From: CAYVMD01 sp964452465
GTDB lineage: Bacteria > Armatimonadota > JACIXR01
Reading direction: 5' to 3'
DNA length: 52,842 nucleotides
NCBI GenBank assembly: GCA_964452465.1
Contig: CAYVMD010000012.1
Coordinates: 1-52,842, forward strand
The notes under the pieces were generated by a model that searched no databases, was not told the DNA's origin, and saw nothing but the letters and a program-made list of their open reading frames with translations. Each line of letters opens with the position of its first letter. Position 1 is the first letter of the stretch. Position numbers and translations under genes: made by a program. Below are positions 33,406-39,828 of the stretch, piece by piece.

Positions 33406-34401
33406 ATGGCGAAGATATTTAAGGATGCCGATGTCACGCTGGATGCATTGAAGGGCAAAGTGATAAACATAGTAGGCTATGGGAATCAGGGAGAGGCACA
33501 CGCCCTCAACCTGCGTGACTCTGGTCTGAAGGTCACCGTCTCCGAATTGCCCAACACCTCTGCTTGGGAACGGGCAAAGCAAGCAGGCTTTGAGGTTTTG
33601 GAGACGAAAGAAGGGGTTAGGTCCGCCGATGTTATAATGTTCCTCGCCCCCGATACTCTCCAACCTGCGATATGGCAAAGCGAGATATCCCCCTTCATTA
33701 AAGATGGAAGCGCCCTTGGCTTTGCTCACGGTTTCAACATCCATTTCAATCAGATAAAGCCTCCCAAAACCATAGATGTGTTCATGGTAGCCCCTAAAGG
33801 GCCAGGGCGCCTCGTCAGGCGGATGTATGAGGAAGGAAAGGGCGTGCCCAGCTTGGTGGCTGTGGAGCAAGACGCCACCGGTTCCGCCTGGGATATCGCC
33901 CTTGCCTATGCAAAAGGCATTGGTTCCACCCGAGTTGGGGTTATCCAGACGACCTTTAAGGAGGAAACCGAAACCGATCTCTTCGGAGAGCAAGTGGTGC
34001 TATGCGGAGGCGCAACCGCCCTAATAAAGGCAGCCTGGGAGACCTTGGTTGAGGCAGGATATCAACCGGAGGTAGCTTATTTCGAATGCCTGCACGAGTT
34101 GAAATTGATAGTCGACCTCATATACGAAGGAGGCATCGCTTACATGCGGAGGAGCATAAGCGATACGGCGGAATATGGCGATATGACCAGGGGTCCCCGC
34201 ATTATCACCGATGCCACTCGGAAAGAAATGAAGAAGATACTGGAGGAGATTCAAACGGGAGAATTCGCTAAGGAATGGATACTAGAGGGCAAGGCAGGCG
34301 CGCCTAAATTCAACGCATTAAGGAAGATAGAATCCGCCCACCCCCTGGAGAAGGTAGGAGAAGAAATGAGGAAGTTAATGCCCTGGCTTAGGAAAGAATA
34401 A
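33406..34401 (+). CDS. ilvC: ketol-acid reductoisomerase, class I
   Basis: A 331-residue enzyme of valine/isoleucine synthesis. Rossmann motif GYGNQGEAHALNL is at 24-36. The conserved metal/substrate residues are in KEETETDLFGEQ and FECLHELKLIVDLIYEGG. The cofactor-specificity loop after strand 2 reads SELPNTSAW (46-54). It has a Glu at 47 and lacks the Arg and the final Ser that bind the NADPH 2'-phosphate in common KARIs. AGGAGGT precedes the ATG. No ilvB, ilvN or ilvD is nearby. It is followed 5 bases later by queD. Confidence 0.96.
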   Translation: MAKIFKDADVTLDALKGKVINIVGYGNQGEAHALNLRDSGLKVTVSELPNTSAWERAKQAGFEVLETKEGVRSADVIMFLAPDTLQPAIWQSEISPFIKDGSALGFAHGFNIHFNQIKPPKTIDVFMVAPKGPGRLVRRMYEEGKGVPSLVAVEQDATGSAWDIALAYAKGIGSTRVGVIQTTFKEETETDLFGEQVVLCGGATALIKAAWETLVEAGYQPEVAYFECLHELKLIVDLIYEGGIAYMRRSISDTAEYGDMTRGPRIITDATRKEMKKILEEIQTGEFAKEWILEGKAGAPKFNALRKIESAHPLEKVGEEMRKLMPWLRKE

Positions 34402-34406
34402 TCCGC

Positions 34407-34772
34407 ATGTGGGGAGTCATAGTTAGGGAAACCTTCAGCGCTGCCCATTTCCTCAAGGAATACAGGGGGAAATGTGAAAGGGTCCATGGGCACAACTATG
34501 TAGTGGAAGTCCAGATAAAAGGGGAGTCCTTGAACGAAATAGGGCTGCTGATAGATTTCAACGAGGTGAAGGAGATACTAAAGGAAATCGTTGGGCCGTT
34601 GGATCATTCCTTATTAAACAAACTGCCGGTCTTTCAGAAGGTCAACCCTACAGCTGAGAATATCGCTCGCCACATCTTCCGGAAATTGAAAGCACGGTTA
34701 CCCTCCCACCTACAGGTGGCGAGGGTAACCGTGTGGGAGAACGAGAACACGGCAGGTTATTATCATGAGTAA
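34407..34772 (+). CDS. queD: 6-carboxy-5,6,7,8-tetrahydropterin synthase
   Basis: A 121-residue QueD converting dihydroneopterin triphosphate to 6-carboxytetrahydropterin for queuosine/preQ0. Zinc histidines H14, H27 and H29 and catalytic C23 are in SAAHFLKEYRGKCERVHGHNY. PTAENIARHIF and VTVWENENTAGY near the end complete the active site. The codons for residues 96-109 form a long hairpin (annotated separately). It overlaps queC by 8 bases. First of the queD-queC-DUF366-queE cluster. Confidence 0.95.
   Translation: MWGVIVRETFSAAHFLKEYRGKCERVHGHNYVVEVQIKGESLNEIGLLIDFNEVKEILKEIVGPLDHSLLNKLPVFQKVNPTAENIARHIFRKLKARLPSHLQVARVTVWENENTAGYYHE
34693..34733. repeat. long near-perfect hairpin inside queD
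   Basis: Outer arms 34693-34705 (CACGGTTACCCTC) and 34721-34733 pair perfectly over 13 bp. The stem continues with CCACC / GGTGG (34706-34710, 34715-34719) around the loop TACA, with one unpaired C at 34720. That makes 18 paired positions and one bulge. It ends 31 bases before the queC start. Confidence 0.93.
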
Positions 34773-35454
34773 GCAGCGCAAATTCATCGTCCTTTTATCG
34801 GGGGGGTTGGATTCCACGGTAAACCTCAAACTTGCTGCATTGGAAGGCAATGTGGTTTTAGCATTAACGATAGATTACGGACAAAAAGCACGCAGGAAGG
34901 AGATCAAGTGTAGCGCTTTGATCTGTCAAGCCTTAGGGGTGCCCCATAGAGTGGTAAAATTACCCTGGTTGAAGGCAGTTGTTAACAGCGGAGTAATTCG
35001 AGGGAGGCTTCCCTCGATCAGGGGGAGGAGCCCAGATAGAAGCACCATGGAGAGGGTATGGGTTCCAGCACGTAATCTTCTCTTCGCTTCCATAGGGGCG
35101 GTTTTTGCAGAAGCGATGTCCGCTGACACCATCCTGTTCGGCTTCAATAAGGAGGAAGGCGAGGTATTCCCCGATAACTCTCCTCAGTTCGTTGCCCAAG
35201 CGAATGCGCTCTTGAGATACTCTTCCCTAAAAGAGCTCTCGCTTTTCTCCTTCACCCTTGACATGACGAAGGCGGAAATCGCAAAATTAGGAATGGAGAT
35301 TGGGGCTCCTTTGGAGCTTTGTTGGCCTTGCTACTTGAGCGGGAAGGAGATTTGCAGGCGTTGTGAATCGTGCTATAGATTCCTCAATGCTTTGCGCTCC
35401 GCATCTATTTTGGATATATGGGAGGAAAAGAGGAAAGCGATAAACCCATGTTGA
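34765..35454 (+). CDS. queC: 7-cyano-7-deazaguanine (preQ0) synthase
   Basis: A 229-residue ATP-dependent enzyme converting 7-carboxy-7-deazaguanine to preQ0 with ammonia. The PP-loop LLSGGLDSTVN is at 10-20. Zinc cysteines are in LCWPCYLSGKEICRRCESC near the C-terminus. Overlaps queD by 8 bases and the DUF366 gene by 7. Complete and typical. Confidence 0.96.
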   Translation: MSKQRKFIVLLSGGLDSTVNLKLAALEGNVVLALTIDYGQKARRKEIKCSALICQALGVPHRVVKLPWLKAVVNSGVIRGRLPSIRGRSPDRSTMERVWVPARNLLFASIGAVFAEAMSADTILFGFNKEEGEVFPDNSPQFVAQANALLRYSSLKELSLFSFTLDMTKAEIAKLGMEIGAPLELCWPCYLSGKEICRRCESCYRFLNALRSASILDIWEEKRKAINPC

Positions 35455-36002
35455 AAACCCTTTGGGTGGAAAAAAGGATAGATTACGATGGGACGCAGAT
35501 GCGTCCTCAGTGGACCTACAAGAATTTCGGATTGGAAGGCGACAACATAGTCGCTTTTATAGGGGGTTGTGAGGTGAAAGAAGAGGAGATGCTCGATTTG
35601 GAGGATCTATCAAAGGGGGAAAAAATCAGGGCAAAGTTAATGCTCCACTTCATCTGTGAACATTTTGAGGATGACCTGCTTAGGACGATTATGCGCCAAC
35701 GACTTTTGGTTTGTTGCGCCAAGGAATGTTTGGAAAAGCAGGGATTGGTGGTAGAACGACGAGGTGATGACCTATTCTGCGGGAATAGAAAATTGTCCGT
35801 CTCCATCGCCAGCAAAACCCTTATTTCCTGCAAGATACATTTGGGGATAAACATAGATCCGGAAGGAGCACCGGTTCCTGCCATTGGCTTGAAGGAATTG
35901 AACGTTCCTCCCGAGGAGTTTGCGAAGGAAGTACTGGATAGGTACAAGAGGGAGACAGAGGATATATATTTCGCGAGATGCAAGGTAAAAGGTATTCCTT
36001 AA
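35448..36002 (+). CDS. DUF366 family protein
   Basis: A 184-residue protein of the DUF366 family, function unknown. I start it at the ATG at 35448 (MLKTLWVEKRIDYDGTQMRP), which overlaps the queC stop; the open frame from 35418 lies within queC. Features: DYDGTQM and WTYKNFGLEGDNIVAFIGGC near the start, RQRLLVCCAKECL in the middle, and KLSVSIASKTLISCKIHLGIN in the second half. It has no signal or membrane segment. Its place between queC and queE suggests a part in deazaguanine metabolism. Confidence 0.78.
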   Translation: MLKTLWVEKRIDYDGTQMRPQWTYKNFGLEGDNIVAFIGGCEVKEEEMLDLEDLSKGEKIRAKLMLHFICEHFEDDLLRTIMRQRLLVCCAKECLEKQGLVVERRGDDLFCGNRKLSVSIASKTLISCKIHLGINIDPEGAPVPAIGLKELNVPPEEFAKEVLDRYKRETEDIYFARCKVKGIP

Positions 36003-36011
36003 AGGTGGGAA

Positions 36012-36764
36012 ATGGAGATTCCCGGTGCCTATATATACGAGGTCTTCTCGGGGATCCAAGGGGAAGGGCTTCATGTAGGAGAAAGGGACCTTTTCATTAG
36101 GTTCTGTCGCTGTAATCTCACCTGTCCCTTTTGTGATACCCCTTATGCCCTGAAGGATTCACCCACCTGCTTGATGGAAAGGGAAGCAGGGAAGAGGGAG
36201 TTCGTCCCCCTCCCCAATCCCCTCTCCCCTTACTCTCTCTTGGATAACCTTCGTCCCCTTCTTGACCCTCCCAACCTCCACCATTCCATCGTCCTCACAG
36301 GGGGAGAACCCCTCCTGTGGGTGTACTTCCTTCAAGTTCTCCTACCTCAATTGCGCCAATTTAACCTACCGATTACCTTGGAGACGAACGGGACCCTAAC
36401 CTTCAACCTTCAGAAGGTTGTCCAGTGGGTAGATATAATCTCCATGGACTTCAAGTTACCATCTTGCATGGGTGGGAAAGGATATTGGGAAACCCATAAG
36501 CGTTTTCTCTCCGTGGCAAAGCAAAGAAGGGTGTTCGTGAAGGTTGTGATATCCTCCCAAACCACATTGGAAGAGATAGATAAAGCAGTGAGCATAATAG
36601 AGGAAGAGGGAGATATCCCCTTGGTGATCCAACCTGTCAGTCCTCAGGGGAGATATACTCCACCTTCGGAGGAAAAGCTCCTTGAGATGCAGGAGAAGGC
36701 CAAAGAGAGGATAAGCCAAGTGAGAGTGATCCCCCAGATACATAAGTTCTTGGGTCTTAAATGA
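36012..36764 (+). CDS. queE: 7-carboxy-7-deazaguanine synthase
   Basis: A 250-residue radical-SAM enzyme converting carboxytetrahydropterin to 7-carboxy-7-deazaguanine. The [4Fe-4S] motif is C34, C38, C41 in CNLTCPFCDTPYA. EVFSGIQGEG at 10-19, VLTGGEPLLW and LETNGT are family marks. AGGTGG lies just upstream of the ATG. Its stop overlaps the amidotransferase-DUF488 gene (ATGA). With QueD and QueC it forms the pathway from dihydroneopterin triphosphate to preQ0; folE is not in the window. Confidence 0.95.
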   Translation: MEIPGAYIYEVFSGIQGEGLHVGERDLFIRFCRCNLTCPFCDTPYALKDSPTCLMEREAGKREFVPLPNPLSPYSLLDNLRPLLDPPNLHHSIVLTGGEPLLWVYFLQVLLPQLRQFNLPITLETNGTLTFNLQKVVQWVDIISMDFKLPSCMGGKGYWETHKRFLSVAKQRRVFVKVVISSQTTLEEIDKAVSIIEEEGDIPLVIQPVSPQGRYTPPSEEKLLEMQEKAKERISQVRVIPQIHKFLGLK

Positions 36765-37831
36765 ACAGGAAGCCGGTCATAGGAATAACCAGGGGGCGCA
36801 GAACCCAAGAGGGAATGGAATACTACAAAAGAGCGATAGAGGAAGTTGGTGGGGAGTGTGAGGAACTACCTCCTTTCCCTCTGGAGGGAATGGATGTTCC
36901 CTATCGGATAGACGGACTTTTGCTCTCGGGGGGTGGGGATCTACATCCCCGGTTCTATAATCAGGACCTCCTTAATTCCAAGGATATAGAAGAGGAGAGG
37001 GACGAGTGGGAGTTATGGCTTACGGGGGAGGTTTTCAAGATGGGAAAGCCAATTCTTGCAATATGCAGGGGTATTCAGGTGCTGAACGTGGCTTTGGGAG
37101 GCACCCTTTACCAGGATATCCCAGGTCATCGGAATACTAGGCATTTAATAAATATATCTGAAGGAAGCCTCCTTCATAGTATAATGGGAGGGGAAAAGGC
37201 GATAGAGGTGAATTCCTCTCATCATCAGGCATTGGAGGATGTCCCTCCCCATCTACAGGTCATCGCTCACTCCCCGGATGGCGTAATAGAAGCAGTAGAG
37301 GGAAGGCAATGGGTGCTGGGGGTTCAATTCCATCCCGAGAGGGAACCTTATTTCCCTCAGATCTTCGCCGCCTTTGTAGAGGCTTCTTTACGGATAATCT
37401 ACACTTTAGGAACAAGCAAAAGGGAATGGGGAGAGTTCTTGAGCATCATTAGGCGCTATCATATCCAACAAGTTATAGATGTTCGGCGCTTCCCTACAAG
37501 TCAGTTTGAATGGTTTAAGAGGGATGCCTTGGAGAAAGGATTGGTAAGGGAGAAGATAAATTATATTTGGATGGGAGAGGCACTGGGTGGCTACCGCAAT
37601 CCAGACTATGCGTCCTATATGAAAACGGAAGAATTCCGCGAGGGGTTGGATGCCTTAGCAGAGAAAGCAAAGGAAAAAAGGAGCGCGATATTATGCGCAG
37701 AGATGGTGCCCTGGCGATGCCATAGGAGGTTCATTGCCTCCGCTTTGAATCAAAGGGGATGGATAAGCATCCATATAATAGAGAAGGATAAGGTGTGGCG
37801 CCCTCAGGGGGAAGAAGCAGGGCGCAGTTGA
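36761..37831 (+). CDS. fusion: class I glutamine amidotransferase (peptidase C26, PuuD-like) + DUF488
   Basis: A 356-residue two-domain protein. Residues 1-208 are a gamma-glutamyl hydrolase-type amidotransferase: LLLSGGGDLHP (53-63), the nucleophile C102 in LAICRGIQVLN, and H191/E193 in VQFHPE. Residues 212-348 are DUF488, starting IIYTLGTSKREWGEF, with DVRRFPTS (240-247), LGGYRNPDY and the cysteine/histidine motif CAEMVPWRCHRRF (312-324). The ATG overlaps the queE stop. The last 28 bases overlap the end of lysS on the other strand. Neither the substrate of this amidotransferase nor the function of DUF488 is known. Confidence 0.85.
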   Translation: MNRKPVIGITRGRRTQEGMEYYKRAIEEVGGECEELPPFPLEGMDVPYRIDGLLLSGGGDLHPRFYNQDLLNSKDIEEERDEWELWLTGEVFKMGKPILAICRGIQVLNVALGGTLYQDIPGHRNTRHLINISEGSLLHSIMGGEKAIEVNSSHHQALEDVPPHLQVIAHSPDGVIEAVEGRQWVLGVQFHPEREPYFPQIFAAFVEASLRIIYTLGTSKREWGEFLSIIRRYHIQQVIDVRRFPTSQFEWFKRDALEKGLVREKINYIWMGEALGGYRNPDYASYMKTEEFREGLDALAEKAKEKRSAILCAEMVPWRCHRRFIASALNQRGWISIHIIEKDKVWRPQGEEAGRS

Positions 37832-39270
37832 GGGAAGAGTATTACCTCCCTGATGGAGGGCGAGTCGGTGAAGATCATGACAAGCCTATCTATGCCTATC
37901 CCCAATCCACCAGCAGGTGGCATTCCGTATTCCAAGGCGTGGAGGAAATCCTCGTCCATTCTTTGCGCCTCTTCATCCCCTTCTTCTCTCCTTTTCACTT
38001 GCTCTAAAAACCTCTCTCTTTGCTCTAAGGGATCATTAAGCTCAGAGAAAGAATTGCCCAATTCCTCTCCCCCGATGAAGAATTCGAAACGCCTTGCAAC
38101 CCGGGGGTTATCTCTCCTCCTTTTGGCAAGGGGGGATATATCCACAGGAAAGTCCTCCACGAAAGTGGGCTGGAGCAATTTGGGTTGCACAATTTTATCA
38201 AACACCTTTAGCATGACTTCTCCTACTGTTTTATCCGTCTCGGTCTTTACCCCGAGCGACTCCGCTATGTTCTTTGCTTCCTCCAAAGAGCTTATATTTT
38301 CCCAATCCTCCCCTGTCTCCTCATGCATTATTTGATAAAGGGAAACGGAACGGAAGGGAGGCGAAAGGGAGATGCGTTCTCCCTGATAGACTATCTCCTC
38401 CGTGCCGAGCACTTCTCGAGCAAGATGAGCGATTAAGTCCTCGGTGAGCGCTTTCATATCATCCAGATCGGCATAGGCTGAGTATACCTCCAGCATGGTG
38501 AATTCGGGATTATGGCGGGTGGAGATGCCTTCGTTTCTGAAGCATTTTCCTAATTCGAAAACCTTCTCTATCCCTCCCACGAGGAGCCTTTTTAGATATA
38601 ACTCAGGAGCAATTCGAAGGTAGAGATCCATATCCAAAGCATTATGATGGGTTACGAAGGGACGGGCAGAGGCACCACCCGGGATCGTCTGCATCATTGG
38701 GGTTTCCACTTCCAAGAAGCCTCGTTGGTAAAGGAAATTCCTTATCTCCTGGATTATTTTGGCTCGCTTGAAGAAGATGTCCCTTACCTTTTCATTAAGC
38801 AAGAGGTCGAGGTAGCGCAAACGATAACGAAGTTCCGGATCCCTCAAGCCATGCCACTTCTCGGGAAAGGGTTGGATAGCCTTTGCTAATAAGACGAAAT
38901 CATTGACCTCGACCGTTATCTCGCCCGTTTTGGTTTTCATCACTTCTCCTTTAGCCCCTACTATATCGCCTATATCGAGGAATTTGAGAATATCGTATTT
39001 TTCGTTAAGTTCATCCGCCCTAAATAGCAGTTGGATCCTTCCGGAGGCATCGTAAAGATCAGCAAAGGTGCTCTTGCCATGGATCCTGAAGGAAAGCAAT
39101 CTACCAGCTACCCTACATTCCTTTCCCTCCAAGGTGGTAAATTGTTCCTTTATTTCCCTCGCCATATGGGAACGTTCGAACTTTTCTCTGGCGAAGGGAT
39201 CTATTCCCTGCTCGCGAAGAGCGTTCAATTTATTGAGGCGGTGTTGGATAAGGACCTCCACATTTGCCAT
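37804..39270 (-). CDS. lysS: lysyl-tRNA synthetase, class II
   Basis: A 488-residue class II synthetase. The N-terminal OB-fold anticodon domain (about 50-155) is followed by motif 1 around RGFLEVETPMMQ, motif 2 in CFRNEGISTRHNPEFTM and motif 3 in GLGIGIDRLVM. It follows greA by 4 bases, an old arrangement seen in many bacteria. Its 3' end overlaps the amidotransferase-DUF488 gene convergently by 28 bases. A tRNA-Lys(CTT) gene is at 49621. Confidence 0.97.
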   Translation of the reverse strand: MANVEVLIQHRLNKLNALREQGIDPFAREKFERSHMAREIKEQFTTLEGKECRVAGRLLSFRIHGKSTFADLYDASGRIQLLFRADELNEKYDILKFLDIGDIVGAKGEVMKTKTGEITVEVNDFVLLAKAIQPFPEKWHGLRDPELRYRLRYLDLLLNEKVRDIFFKRAKIIQEIRNFLYQRGFLEVETPMMQTIPGGASARPFVTHHNALDMDLYLRIAPELYLKRLLVGGIEKVFELGKCFRNEGISTRHNPEFTMLEVYSAYADLDDMKALTEDLIAHLAREVLGTEEIVYQGERISLSPPFRSVSLYQIMHEETGEDWENISSLEEAKNIAESLGVKTETDKTVGEVMLKVFDKIVQPKLLQPTFVEDFPVDISPLAKRRRDNPRVARRFEFFIGGEELGNSFSELNDPLEQRERFLEQVKRREEGDEEAQRMDEDFLHALEYGMPPAGGLGIGIDRLVMIFTDSPSIREVILFPQLRPASSP

Positions 39271-39274
39271 GGTT

Positions 39275-39745
39275 TTAGCTAATCTCCACTATTTTGAAAC
39301 GACGTGTACCAGCGGGAACCTTTACGGTGATTTCCTCCTCCCTTTTTCTGCCGAGGAGGGCTTTGCCTATGGGGGATTCCACTGAGAGATAGCCCATACG
39401 AGGGTTCGCCTCCACAGGGTCAACTACAACGAATTTCAACCTCTCGTTGGTATCGAGGTCCAAGAGGATCACTTCGGAGCCCAACCCTACTTCCTCCTTG
39501 CTTCTTTCCGTTGCGTCAAGGACGCGAGCTAGGCTCAGAATAGCTTCCAATTCCTCTATCCTTCCTTCGATCATCGCTTGTTCCTTTCTCAGTTCCTCGT
39601 ACTCAGGATTTTCTCCTGCTTCTCCGAAATCCAGAGCCTCCCTGAGACGTTCGCTCACCCTCTTGCGCTGAACGGTCTTCAGGTACTCCAATTCTTCGTT
39701 TAATCTTTGCCACCCTTCGGGTGTCAATACTATGTCCCTTCTCAT
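39275..39745 (-). CDS. greA: transcription elongation factor GreA
   Basis: A 156-residue factor that rescues backtracked RNA polymerase by stimulating transcript cleavage. Residues 1-75 form the coiled coil (LTPEGWQRLNEELEYLKT and EALDFGEAGENPEYEE, with the tip acidic residues). The C-terminal FKBP-like domain ends PIGKALLGRKREEEITVKVP. AGGAGG precedes the start. A large hairpin lies 27 bases upstream, between ppdK and greA. Confidence 0.96.
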   Translation of the reverse strand: MRRDIVLTPEGWQRLNEELEYLKTVQRKRVSERLREALDFGEAGENPEYEELRKEQAMIEGRIEELEAILSLARVLDATERSKEEVGLGSEVILLDLDTNERLKFVVVDPVEANPRMGYLSVESPIGKALLGRKREEEITVKVPAGTRRFKIVEIS

Positions 39746-39771
39746 CCGTTCACTTCCTCCTTATATAGTCG

Positions 39772-39813
39772 AAGGGGGAGGGTTAGAAGGGAAAGACTTT
39801 AACCCTCCCCCTT
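39772..39813. terminator. 14-bp hairpin between ppdK and greA
   Basis: Perfect stem AAGGGGGAGGGTTA (39772-39785) / TAACCCTCCCCCTT (39800-39813) with a 14-base loop. The U-rich tail (TTTTTATT) is on the plus-strand side, yet both flanking genes run on the minus strand. There the stem is followed only by TTCGAC. It may be a poor terminator of ppdK, an mRNA 3'-end stabiliser, or a greA leader element. Confidence 0.55.
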
Positions 39814-39828
39814 TTTATTCAAGTTAGC

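Noticed and set aside
35000..35019. 8-bp hairpin TCGAGGGA-ggct-TCCCTCGA in queC
   Set aside because: Stems of this length with short loops are expected several times in the window.
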